A stretch of 64,000 nt of DNA from Bacteroides sp. Its GTDB lineage: Bacteria > Bacteroidota > Bacteroidia > Bacteroidales > Muribaculaceae. A program made the translations under genes and the position numbers. Under the pieces are notes generated by a model, which made no database searches, had not been told where the DNA came from, and saw only the letters and a program-made list of their open reading frames with translations. The DNA is taken from the NCBI GenBank assembly GCA_014802325.1, contig JAAVCK010000016.1:1-64000 (forward strand). The letters are read 5' to 3'. Numbering within the stretch: position 1 is the stretch's first letter; every line of letters begins with the position of its first letter. Shown here in pieces: positions 36,306-44,835 of the stretch.

Positions 36306-38129
36306 ATGAAGCGCATTGTCATCACATTATTTCTGCTTATCGGTCTGCTGCACATCTCGGCTTCAAACGAGAATATTGTCATCGAGAATTACAGCGATGT
36401 ATTCCGGGTGATACCCTTGAAAGACGGATCGGGAATCAAAGAGATAAAAAACTCCGTGAAGATTGACTACCGCACGCGGCGCACTGCCGGCACTGCTCAT
36501 GCTGTGGCGTTTTACAACGACTGTATTTCTATCGACAAAGCATCGGGCGGAAAAACGGAATATGGCATGACCGAAGAAGAGGACGTGTTTTTCTCCGACT
36601 CAAAGGTATGCGTGATGGCTCTGCCGATGAAAAAGGCCGGCGACAAGGCTACGGCACGCTTCGAGCGAACTTTCAAAGACCCGAAATATTTCAGCCGCAC
36701 GGCTCTGTCGGCTCAATACGACGTGGAGAACTATACGGTCAGTTTCATAATTCCGACCTCGCTCGTCGGTCGCCTCAAGGTGGTTGACCGCCGTATGCCC
36801 GACGGATTTACACGCACGGTGGAAAACCGGGGAAACGAGACAGTAGTGACCTATAATGTAAAGAATCTTCTGTCGGCCGAAAAAGTGTCGCGCCGCGTGC
36901 CCACGTCACTCACAGTGCCTACAGTGTATCTGCTGGGTGAGTTTGATGACTATAATGACCTCTACCGATACCTGCATTCGCTTACGAGACTCAATGACGA
37001 TGCCGACGCTCAGAAAGTGGCCGATCTCGCCCGGGAGATTACGCGCGACTGCCTGACCGACTCGGCCAAGATAGCTGCGATATATGACTATGTTCACGAT
37101 AATATTCGCTACATCGCTGTGGAACACGGTATATATTCCCACATGCCCGATTTGCCTTCCGAGGTGCTTCGCAAGCGTTTCGGTGACTGCAAAGGCAGTG
37201 CCGGACTGCTCCGCGCCATGCTTCGTGGTGCCGGCATCGACGGGCGCTTCGTATGGATAGGCACCAAAGATATTCCTACGGACTGGACGGAATTTCCGGT
37301 GCTCGCCTCGGGCAACCACATGATAGCGGCTGCCGTGACCGGTGACTCTATACTTTATCTTGACGGCACGGCTACGTATAACCCCATGGGCGTAATTCCC
37401 GCGTTCATTCGCGGACGTCAGACCTTAGTGGAGGATACTGACCGTACCTGCATAGTGGGACGTGTGCCCGACATGCCGGTGGAGACCGACTCCTACCGCA
37501 TAGAAGTGGATATGAAGCCGGCGGCAGACGGGAGTACAGATGTTTCGGCCGCATACAGCGAAATTATGACAGGTGCATACAGCAACCGGCTGCAGGCGTC
37601 GCTCGACTTCACGATTGAATCGAAACGCAATGATTTGGTGACCGACTATCTGGCTTCGATGGTGAAAGGCAGCCGGGCCGAGGTGAAGTCCGTAGAGCGC
37701 ACGCGCGGTGAGTCGAAGATCGAGGCCGACATGACGATACCCAATGTGGTGCGCACCATCGGCTCCGATATGTATGTCAATCTCAGTCCGTTCATATCGC
37801 TTGGCGCTCTTGAAATTGATACCAAGGATCGTCCGGCAGTAGATGCTATGCTGCGCACTCCGGCTGCGGCCTCGGTAATCACGGAGTTCAGTATTCCCGA
37901 CGGATATGCTGTTGCCTCTATCCCCGCTGCCGAGGAAGTGACAAATAAATGGTTTACCGCCACACTTGAACCCGTCAGCTCACCCGACGGGCGTAAAGTG
38001 GGAATGCACTTTGACCTCCGGCTCATGGATTCATACATACCCGCTGCCGACGTGGATGCCTTCGTAGCCGATGTGCGCCGACTGCGCAGGGCAGTAAATA
38101 ATCAGATACAACTTTCAAAAATCGAATAA
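36306..38129 (+). CDS. Secreted DUF3857/transglutaminase-domain protein, with catalytic triad
   Basis: The 607-residue protein has a signal peptide (about 1-20), an N-terminal DUF3857 beta domain (about 25-230) and a transglutaminase-like core. FGDCKGSAGLL carries the Cys, GNHMIAA the His and LYLDGTATYNP the Asp; IRYIAVEHGIYSHMP precedes the Cys as in active relatives. A C-terminal beta-rich part follows. It lies 2 nt before a second DUF3857 protein. Members are exported; function is unknown. Confidence 0.85.
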   Translation: MKRIVITLFLLIGLLHISASNENIVIENYSDVFRVIPLKDGSGIKEIKNSVKIDYRTRRTAGTAHAVAFYNDCISIDKASGGKTEYGMTEEEDVFFSDSKVCVMALPMKKAGDKATARFERTFKDPKYFSRTALSAQYDVENYTVSFIIPTSLVGRLKVVDRRMPDGFTRTVENRGNETVVTYNVKNLLSAEKVSRRVPTSLTVPTVYLLGEFDDYNDLYRYLHSLTRLNDDADAQKVADLAREITRDCLTDSAKIAAIYDYVHDNIRYIAVEHGIYSHMPDLPSEVLRKRFGDCKGSAGLLRAMLRGAGIDGRFVWIGTKDIPTDWTEFPVLASGNHMIAAAVTGDSILYLDGTATYNPMGVIPAFIRGRQTLVEDTDRTCIVGRVPDMPVETDSYRIEVDMKPAADGSTDVSAAYSEIMTGAYSNRLQASLDFTIESKRNDLVTDYLASMVKGSRAEVKSVERTRGESKIEADMTIPNVVRTIGSDMYVNLSPFISLGALEIDTKDRPAVDAMLRTPAAASVITEFSIPDGYAVASIPAAEEVTNKWFTATLEPVSSPDGRKVGMHFDLRLMDSYIPAADVDAFVADVRRLRRAVNNQIQLSKIE

Positions 38130-38131
38130 CT

Positions 38132-40306
38132 ATGAACAGAACTATCCTCGCAGCCCTACTGCTGCTCATGGCTGTAATAGCCCCGTCGGAGGCTATGGCC
38201 AAGTATGACAGGAAATTTTTCAGCAAAGCCGCCGAGAAAGTTTGGTCAATGGATTTGCCGCAGTTTGACCCCTCGGCAGACCTGTCTGACTCGATTTTCA
38301 AGGGTGCGTCTACGGTATGCATTGCCCGCTACTCCAAGCGTACGGCCATGTATGAGAGCAATGTCAATTTAGGTAAGTATATCCATACCGGTCGGGCAAC
38401 CACGCATGTCACCGTGGGCACGCGCATATATCGTGTCATGGTGAAACTCAACGACACCAAGGCCGTGGAAGACTATACGACATTTGATATTGATGTGAAA
38501 AGTTCGGAATCGGTGGAGGGTTACACATATGCCACTTCCAACACCGCATTCGGCGCGCGAATATTCAAGCCCGACGGCACGGTGACTGATGTGGATGTGA
38601 GCGATGCGTTCACCGTCACCGAGGGTAAGAACGATAAGGAAGCCAAGCGCAAACTGGCTATTCCCGGACTCGCTCCCGGCGATGTGCTCGATTATTTTTA
38701 TTATGAAGAAATGTTTCTTGATGAGGTGAGCATACCTGACTTTCAGGTATATATGCTGTCGTCGATGCCCACGAAAAACTTTACGTTTGAATGTGAGTTA
38801 TCGCCTTTCCTGACGCTTGAATATGCGTCATACAACGGCGCTCCTCTTCTCGGTCTGATAGGCGCTTACAACAAAGAGCTGACCCGTGTGGGGTTCAGTG
38901 TCGATAATCTCGCGGCTGTCGACACGGAGATGCCGTTTTTCCAGGCGCGCCGACAGATGCCATATCTGACCATCTCGATACAGAACAATGCGTCGAATAT
39001 GACATATCATCCCAAGTCGGCGAGAGTAGGGGGAGTCAATCTTCCTACCATGACGCAGATCATGTCGGATGTAGGCAACTCGATAGTGGATACGTCGCTC
39101 CCCGAAGTGCCCCTCAATCGGGCGCTGAAGATAGCCCGTCAGTGGAGTAAGGATCATCCGGAGGCAAATCAGCGTCAATATATCGACGCCGCATGGACGT
39201 CGCTCATGTATGTGCTCGCCACCGAAGACAGGGCATTTTCTGACCGTGCCGCAACGGTGTATTTTGTCGACATGCTTGCGAAACTCAAGATCAATATCCC
39301 GGCATATCATGCCGTGCTGACTTCGCGCAGTCAGGCCCCGATACAGCACCTGGCCAATTACAAGCAGGTGCGATATGCCACTCAGGTGGGCGACACCATC
39401 TATATGCCACAGTCGGCGCTGACATTTATTCCCGGTCAGATGTCCGGACTATATGCCGGCGAGGAGTATGCCGTATTTCCTGCGCCGCGCACCGACAGTA
39501 AATTTCTCACATCGCCAGTGATAAGAAGACTGCCCTCGTCGCGACCGGTGGCCAATACGGCCCGCTTCACCATTAATGCAGCGATCAATGCCGATGACAA
39601 CCAACTGGTCGACCTTGGCTGCACTATGCAGATGAAAGGTGCGAGCAAGGAACTTTTCGGACGTCTGATATTTACGGCCGACTATTACGAAGCGATAGAA
39701 AATTATCTCGGCATCGCGCCCAATAAGCGCTACAAGTCGAAAAACGATCCGGAGAAGGTGGCCGAGGCCAGGACCTTAATTGCCGACGGTATAGCTAAAG
39801 CGCTGTTTGATATGAATTTCGCTACCGTAGGCAATCTCGACATCACATCTATAGGATGCGCCCCCGACAGTCCCAACACCGAGATGACCCTTACGGCTGT
39901 GGCCGACGGGTTGGTATCGCAGGCTGGTAATAATCTGCTTGTTAACGTAGGTAAACTCATCTGCAATCAGCGCGAACTTACCGAGTCGCAGCGCACGCGT
40001 GAAGTCGAGGCCCTACTCCCGTTCCCTACCAACGAGCGATATGATATTCATTTTACCGTGCCGGAGGGTTATACCGTCAGCCCCGAAAGTATCGATGCTC
40101 TCAACGAGCAGCTCAATAACAATGCCGGCGCTTTCGCCACTCGTGCCACACTTAAGGAAGGCAATCCGTCGGTGGTGGAGCTTAACGTGATGTCGACCCT
40201 GCGCAAACCGGTGTATACCGTCGAGCAGTGGCCTGAAGTGGTGGCTTTGCTTGATGCTTCATCGAAATTCAATGGAGCCACACTGCTGCTGACACCGTCG
40301 AAATAA
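38132..40306 (+). CDS. Secreted DUF3857 protein, transglutaminase core degenerate
   Basis: This 724-residue protein has a signal peptide (about 1-23), a DUF3857 domain (about 70-290, with GLAPGDVLDYFYYEE) and a transglutaminase-like core. Where its neighbour has FGDCKGSAGLL this protein reads FSDRAATVYFVDML, so the Cys is lost, and the His is not evident either. It is probably a binding or structural partner of the preceding enzyme-like protein. Only two bases separate the genes. Confidence 0.8.
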   Translation: MNRTILAALLLLMAVIAPSEAMAKYDRKFFSKAAEKVWSMDLPQFDPSADLSDSIFKGASTVCIARYSKRTAMYESNVNLGKYIHTGRATTHVTVGTRIYRVMVKLNDTKAVEDYTTFDIDVKSSESVEGYTYATSNTAFGARIFKPDGTVTDVDVSDAFTVTEGKNDKEAKRKLAIPGLAPGDVLDYFYYEEMFLDEVSIPDFQVYMLSSMPTKNFTFECELSPFLTLEYASYNGAPLLGLIGAYNKELTRVGFSVDNLAAVDTEMPFFQARRQMPYLTISIQNNASNMTYHPKSARVGGVNLPTMTQIMSDVGNSIVDTSLPEVPLNRALKIARQWSKDHPEANQRQYIDAAWTSLMYVLATEDRAFSDRAATVYFVDMLAKLKINIPAYHAVLTSRSQAPIQHLANYKQVRYATQVGDTIYMPQSALTFIPGQMSGLYAGEEYAVFPAPRTDSKFLTSPVIRRLPSSRPVANTARFTINAAINADDNQLVDLGCTMQMKGASKELFGRLIFTADYYEAIENYLGIAPNKRYKSKNDPEKVAEARTLIADGIAKALFDMNFATVGNLDITSIGCAPDSPNTEMTLTAVADGLVSQAGNNLLVNVGKLICNQRELTESQRTREVEALLPFPTNERYDIHFTVPEGYTVSPESIDALNEQLNNNAGAFATRATLKEGNPSVVELNVMSTLRKPVYTVEQWPEVVALLDASSKFNGATLLLTPSK

Positions 40307-40339
40307 CCGCTATCTCGTAGCGCGGAGATGCGATAACGC

Positions 40340-40370
40340 GAGGCTGCGTCAGGATTTATGACGCAGCCTC
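40340..40370 (+). terminator. Terminator of the DUF3857 pair
   Basis: A perfect 12-bp stem pairs GAGGCTGCGTCA (40340-40351) with TGACGCAGCCTC (40359-40370). The T-tract after it is weak. Confidence 0.7.
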
Positions 40371-40407
40371 TATACTTTCGTAATAGTTATTAAAATTACA
40401 TCATTAA

Positions 40408-40439
40408 TTTGGAGATGAGCAAGATAATTGTTATCTTTG
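40408..40439 (+). promoter_or_regulatory. Promoter of the pseudouridine synthase gene
   Basis: TTTG (40408-40411) and TATCTTTG (40432-40439) have an exact 20-nt spacer. A second TAAATTTG at 40462-40469 could add a start site. Either way the leader exceeds 160 nt. Confidence 0.75.
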
Positions 40440-40636
40440 TGGCGAAATAACAATTAATAGATAAATTTGAAATTCAGAAGCGACTATAAAAGCGCTATTA
40501 ATATTAATGGATTAATATTTAACGAATTACTATATATACAAAACTAAAAACTTAAATTTCCAATAATCAATTTTTTTTACGGCAATAAGCCGAGAGGCTT
40601 CGCCGATACGTTTTAATACCTCACAAATACCCGACT
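40440..40636 (+). other. Long AT-rich 5' leader with a GNRA-capped hairpin
   Basis: This non-coding leader is AT-rich until a compact hairpin at 40580-40605: CGGC..GCCG outer stem, AAGCC/GGCTT inner stem and a GAGA tetraloop, preceded by a T8 run. It could be a regulatory element, possibly bound by the RNA-binding protein encoded downstream; that is speculation. Confidence 0.4.
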
Positions 40637-42355
40637 ATGGACAATATCGAAAAGAAAAGCAGGCGTCCGCGCATAGGAGAATCACGCAACATCAGCGTGG
40701 TATCGACCGAAGGAAATTCCGACATTACTCCTCGTCAGACCGAATCAGAGTCATCAGAGCGTGGCGAACAGCAGGAACGTAGCTACGGCAATAGCGGCTA
40801 CCAGCAGCGCTCATATCGCCCCGGAAACAACAACGGTCCCCGTCAGTACTCCAATCAAAACCGTCAGAACGGCTACAATCAGGGCTACGGCCGTCAGGGT
40901 AGCTACAACAACAATAACCGCTACGGCAATCAGGGCGGCTATGGAGGCAACCGATATAATAACAACAATCAGTATGGCAACCAGGGCTACAGCCCCCGTC
41001 ATAACAGATACGAGACTTCGGATGTAGCCGAACCCACAGCTGCCGATGCAACATCACATGCTGAAGGCTTCAATCCTGCCGAGGGTGAAAACAACCAGAC
41101 CGGCTATCAGCCCCGCCAGCAGTATCAGAACTACAACAACAACCGTCAGCAGGGCGGCTACAATAATAACCGTCAGGGCGGATATAACAACCGCTACGGT
41201 AATCAGGGCGGCTATAACAACAACCGTCAGGGCGGCTACAACAACAATAACCGCTACGGCAATCAGGGCGGTTATAACAACCGTCCCCGCACCGAGTCAT
41301 ACAATAACAACACCGGTGCCGAAGGCTCGGAGGAAGAAAACACCCAGCAGCACAATAATAACGGTTACCAGCCCCGTCAGCCCCGCTTCAACAACAATCG
41401 TCAGCAGGGCGGATATAACAACAACCGTCAGGGCGGCTACAACAATAACCGCCAGGGTGGCTATCAGAACCGTCAGCAGGGCGGATATAACAACAATCGT
41501 CAGGGCGGCTACAACAACGGCAACAACCGTCGGCCCGGTGGCAACCAGCGCAATCAGTTTGGCATGCCGCAGGGTGGCAAAAGCTTCACTCCGCGTCCGC
41601 GTCCGGTGATATATGAAGAAACCGCACCCGCTCCCGACGAGCAGATCCGTCTTAACAAATATATGGCCAACGCCGGTCTGTGCTCGCGTCGCGAAGCCGA
41701 TGAATTTATCAAGCAGGGACTCGTGAAGGTCAACGGTGAAGTAGTGACCGAACTCGGTACAAAGATCACTCCTCAGGATACCATCGAGTATGATGACAAG
41801 GTGGTGACTCTGGAACGCAAGTGCTACATTCTGCTCAACAAGCCGAAAGACTGTGTGACCACATCAGATGATCCCAACGGACGTCTTACAGTGATGGATA
41901 TAGTGAAGGGTGCATGCAACGAACGCATCTACCCCGTAGGACGCCTTGACCGCAACACTACCGGTGTGCTCCTTCTCACCAACGACGGTGATCTCGCATC
42001 GAAACTCACTCATCCGAAGTATGTGAAGAAAAAGATCTATCATGTGTGGACCGACAAGGATATAGCCGAAGAGGATATGCAGCGCATAGCCGACGGTATA
42101 GAGCTTGAAGACGGCCCCATACATGCCGACGCCATCAGCTACGCCACCGAGACTGACCGCAATCAGGCCGGTATAGAAATCCACTCGGGCCGCAACCGCA
42201 TCGTGCGCCGAATATTTGAAAGCCTCGGCTATCATGTCACCAAGCTTGACCGCGTGTATTTCGCCGGACTCACCAAGAAAAACCTTCCCCGCGGTCGCTG
42301 GCGCTATCTCACTCAGGAAGAGGTCAACTACCTCAAAATGGGTTCGTTTGAATAA
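40637..42355 (+). CDS. rRNA pseudouridine synthase (RsuA/RluB type) with a long N/Q/G/R/Y-rich N-terminus
   Basis: The 572-residue protein is an S4-domain pseudouridine synthase: S4 domain from about residue 335 (EQIRLNKYMANAGLCSRREA), then the catalytic domain with D438 in VGRLDRNTTGVLLLTNDGDL. Residues 1 to about 325 are a low-complexity region built of repeated units such as RQGGYNNN and NRYGNQGGY. Typical family members are about 240-300 residues, so the extension more than doubles the protein. Such regions favour RNA binding and condensation (inference). The repeats are in frame and uninterrupted. asnS follows 36 nt downstream. Confidence 0.92.
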   Translation: MDNIEKKSRRPRIGESRNISVVSTEGNSDITPRQTESESSERGEQQERSYGNSGYQQRSYRPGNNNGPRQYSNQNRQNGYNQGYGRQGSYNNNNRYGNQGGYGGNRYNNNNQYGNQGYSPRHNRYETSDVAEPTAADATSHAEGFNPAEGENNQTGYQPRQQYQNYNNNRQQGGYNNNRQGGYNNRYGNQGGYNNNRQGGYNNNNRYGNQGGYNNRPRTESYNNNTGAEGSEEENTQQHNNNGYQPRQPRFNNNRQQGGYNNNRQGGYNNNRQGGYQNRQQGGYNNNRQGGYNNGNNRRPGGNQRNQFGMPQGGKSFTPRPRPVIYEETAPAPDEQIRLNKYMANAGLCSRREADEFIKQGLVKVNGEVVTELGTKITPQDTIEYDDKVVTLERKCYILLNKPKDCVTTSDDPNGRLTVMDIVKGACNERIYPVGRLDRNTTGVLLLTNDGDLASKLTHPKYVKKKIYHVWTDKDIAEEDMQRIADGIELEDGPIHADAISYATETDRNQAGIEIHSGRNRIVRRIFESLGYHVTKLDRVYFAGLTKKNLPRGRWRYLTQEEVNYLKMGSFE

Positions 42356-42391
42356 TAAGTGAATAATACCAAAAATTTTCAATCAGCATAC

Positions 42392-43780
42392 ATGAAACGT
42401 ACGAAAGTAGCAGACCTTCTCAAAGGCAACCTTATCGGCACGGAAGTGATGGCCAAAGGCTGGGTGCGTACCCGCCGCGGCAACAAGCACGTGCAGTTTG
42501 TAGCTCTCAACGATGGCTCTACAATTAAGAATATCCAGATAGTATTTGATATGGCCAAGTTTAGCGACGACGACCTGCGTCCCGTCACTACCGGCTCATC
42601 AATCTGCGTAACCGGACAACTCGTGGAGTCGCAGGGCAAAGGTCAGACCTGCGAGATTCAGGCCGACACACTTACCGTCTACGGCACAGCCGACGTAGAA
42701 TCATATCCCCTGCAGAAGAAGGGTCACACTCTTGAATTTCTGCGTGATATAGCTCATCTGCGTCCCCGCACCAACACGTTTGGCGCCATACTGCGCGTGC
42801 GCTCGGCACTTGCTTTCGCTATCCATAAATTCTTTCAGGAAAAAGGATTTTTCTATCTCAACACTCCGCTTATCACCGCCAGCGACTGCGAAGGTGCAGG
42901 TGCAATGTTTCAGGTGACCACTCTTCCGCTGAACGATCTTCCCAAGACTGAGGACGGTGCGGTGGATTATTCGGCCGACTTCTTCGGCAAGCCTACCGCC
43001 CTTACCGTGTCGGGTCAGCTCGAAGGTGAGCTCGGCGCTACGGCTCTCGGTGCCATCTATACGTTTGGCCCTACATTCCGTGCGGAGAATTCCAATACTC
43101 CCCGTCACCTCTCGGAGTTCTGGATGATAGAGCCCGAAGTGGCATTCATGGATATCACCGAAAACATGGATCTGGCAGAGGAGTTTGTAAAATACTGTAT
43201 CAATTATGCCCTCGACCATTGCAAGGATGACATAGAGTTTCTCCAACAGATGTATGACAAGGATCTTATCGAGCGCCTCAAGTTTGTGGTAGAGAACGAT
43301 TTCGTTCGCCTCACCTATGGGGAAGGCGTGAAGATACTTGAAGAGTCGGGCAAAAAATTCGAGTTTCCCGTGCACTGGGGTACCGACCTGCAGAGCGAGC
43401 ACGAGCGTTATCTCGTAGAGGAGCATTTCAAGAAGCCTGTGATACTTACCGACTATCCCAAGGAGATCAAGGCATTTTATATGAAGCAGAATGAAGATGG
43501 CAAGACCGTGCGCGCCATGGATGTGCTCTTCCCCCATATCGGCGAGATTATCGGCGGTAGCGAGCGTGAGGAAAGCTATGAAAAGCTGCTCGGCCGCATC
43601 GAAGAACTCGGCATTCCCATGAAGGATATGTGGTGGTATCTCGATACCCGTCGTTTCGGTACGGTGCCTCACTCGGGATTCGGACTCGGATTTGAGCGTC
43701 TGGTACTGTTTGTGACCGGTATGACCAACATCCGCGACGTGATACCTTTCCCCCGGTACCCGGGCCACGCTGATTTCTGA
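42392..43780 (+). CDS. asnS: Asparaginyl-tRNA synthetase
   Basis: I start at ATG 42392 ([12 protein letters not shown]). The 462-residue class II synthetase has the N-terminal OB fold ([20 protein letters not shown]), motif 2 ([20 protein letters not shown]) and motif 3 ([10 protein letters not shown]). Asn rather than Asp specificity follows from overall similarity to AsnRS. It follows the pseudouridine synthase gene closely and is probably co-transcribed. Confidence 0.95.
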   Translation: MKRTKVADLLKGNLIGTEVMAKGWVRTRRGNKHVQFVALNDGSTIKNIQIVFDMAKFSDDDLRPVTTGSSICVTGQLVESQGKGQTCEIQADTLTVYGTADVESYPLQKKGHTLEFLRDIAHLRPRTNTFGAILRVRSALAFAIHKFFQEKGFFYLNTPLITASDCEGAGAMFQVTTLPLNDLPKTEDGAVDYSADFFGKPTALTVSGQLEGELGATALGAIYTFGPTFRAENSNTPRHLSEFWMIEPEVAFMDITENMDLAEEFVKYCINYALDHCKDDIEFLQQMYDKDLIERLKFVVENDFVRLTYGEGVKILEESGKKFEFPVHWGTDLQSEHERYLVEEHFKKPVILTDYPKEIKAFYMKQNEDGKTVRAMDVLFPHIGEIIGGSEREESYEKLLGRIEELGIPMKDMWWYLDTRRFGTVPHSGFGLGFERLVLFVTGMTNIRDVIPFPRYPGHADF

Positions 43781-43803
43781 TAAGTTATCGCAATACGTTT
43801 TTT

Positions 43804-43846
43804 ATGACGATCGGGATTATTATAGCTCCCGGTCGTCATTACTTTT
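43804..43846 (+). terminator. Terminator after asnS
   Basis: ATGACGATCGGGA (43804-43816) pairs with TCCCGGTCGTCAT (43827-43839) with one wobble, followed by TACTTTTATT. Confidence 0.75.
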
Positions 43847-44221
43847 ATTGGGTCAGTAGATATTTATGGTGGATACTGATAGAAAAATATGGGTCATCGG
43901 ATTTTTGGGGTTGAGGAGTTAAGTTACCGCATAGCCTGTAGGGTACTTCGCAGGAGCACCCGGCCGACCAAAATGGTAACTTTATTGCCGAACGTCACGC
44001 ACCATCTACCGCTGAACGTCACGCACCATTCTTCGCGCAGCGAAGCGGCAAGCCGATTACACCTCCGGACGCTCCCCAGTGAGCGTCCCTACCGGAGAGG
44101 ATTTATAATTTAGGATTAATGATTTATGATTCAGGATTAAGAAGAAAAATCATGAATTATGAATCATGAATCATGAATTATGAATCATGAATTATGAATT
44201 ATGAATCATAAATTATGAATC
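43847..44221. other. Gene-free repeat region
   Basis: No credible gene. It contains a 16-bp direct repeat GAACGTCACGCACCAT (43990-44005 and 44014-44029, 24-nt period), the hairpins CTTCGC-gca-GCGAAG (44031-44045) and GGACGCTC/GAGCGTCC (44067-44088), and then the 7-bp tandem array. The hairpin style resembles that of 30247-30888. Confidence 0.6.
44152..44221 (+). repeat. Tandem 7-bp repeat, ten units of ATGAATY
   Basis: Ten consecutive 7-base units read ATGAATT or ATGAATC (one is ATAAATT), in the order T C C T C T T C T C for the last base. Degenerate related sequence extends upstream to about 44110. Confidence 0.9.
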
Positions 44222-44267
44222 AAAAAAATACCTGCGCCGATGATTCGGATTGAATCACCAGCGCAGG
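44222..44267 (-). terminator. Terminator of the TonB-CTD gene
   Basis: On the minus strand CCTGCGC pairs with GCGCAGG (plus coordinates 44261-44267 and 44231-44237), with an inner TGATTC/GAATCA stem, and is followed by TATTTTTTT. Confidence 0.75.
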
Positions 44268-44305
44268 CGTCTTATTGCTATGCAGGGGTAAAAGTTGTAA
44301 TTAGT

Positions 44306-44725
44306 TTATTCTTCAGAGCTTGATATAAGTAAAGGGAAATTGATGTTGTAGTCAACAGCTCGACCTGATACTGATGCCGGCTCGAAACGGGGCAGACGCT
44401 CCACGGCTTTCTTAACGCGGGCAGTCATACGCGGCGATGCCTCGCCTTCTACTCTTACACCCTCCACCTTGCCTTCGCGGCTCACGGTGCAGCTCACCAT
44501 TACGTCGGCACTTGCTTCGCCTGCCGAAAGGTGGAAAGTGGTAAGATTGTCGATGATGCTTGACATCATGGACTCTTCGCCGCCGGGAAACGCCGGAGGG
44601 GTGACTATAGCCGAGGCGTCGAGGGCAGGAATATTTTTGTCAAGATCGCGGGCGCCGACTGTGGCGGCTGAGGTCATGATAAGAATCATTGATGCGATGG
44701 CGGTGAAGAGTCGGGTAGTTGTCAT
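44306..44725 (-). CDS. Small secreted TonB C-terminal-domain-like protein
   Basis: The 139-residue protein has a signal peptide or N-terminal anchor (about 1-25), then the motif IVTPPAFPGGEESM often seen ahead of TonB C-terminal domains in Bacteroidota. A small beta-alpha-beta domain follows with CTVSREGKVEGVRVEG and VKKAVERLPRFEPAS. It lacks the proline-rich spacer of true TonB, so it is a periplasmic TonB-CTD-like protein rather than an energy transducer. Function unknown. Confidence 0.75.
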   Translation of the reverse strand: MTTTRLFTAIASMILIMTSAATVGARDLDKNIPALDASAIVTPPAFPGGEESMMSSIIDNLTTFHLSAGEASADVMVSCTVSREGKVEGVRVEGEASPRMTARVKKAVERLPRFEPASVSGRAVDYNINFPLLISSSEE

Positions 44726-44776
44726 AATAGTAAAAATACAGTTGTTAAAGAATCTCTATATCTTAATAACAAAAAT

Positions 44777-44804
44777 CGCCCTGCATGGTTCAACGTGCAG
44801 GGCG
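44777..44804 (-). terminator. Terminator of the DUF1015/purA transcript
   Basis: CGCCCTGCA (44777-44785) pairs with TGCAGGGCG (44796-44804). On the minus strand it is followed by ATTTTTGTTATT. Confidence 0.75.
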
Positions 44805-44835
44805 AAATATTTCAAAAAAAAAACTTGCCGATGGG

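Noticed and set aside
40840-41545. CRISPR-like or satellite DNA repeats
   Set aside because: The repeats are in frame, vary in length and encode the N/Q/G-rich region of the pseudouridine synthase; there are no unique spacers of constant size.
42701-43768. 355-codon minus-strand frame opposite asnS
   Set aside because: It is fully antisense to a well-supported synthetase gene and arises from its codon bias; no domain is seen.
43889-44113. 74-codon plus-strand frame in the repeat region after asnS
   Set aside because: It spans direct repeats and hairpins, has no homology I recognise and no promoter or good start context.
44152-44221. CRISPR array
   Set aside because: Units are 7 bp, contiguous and without spacers; no cas genes are present.
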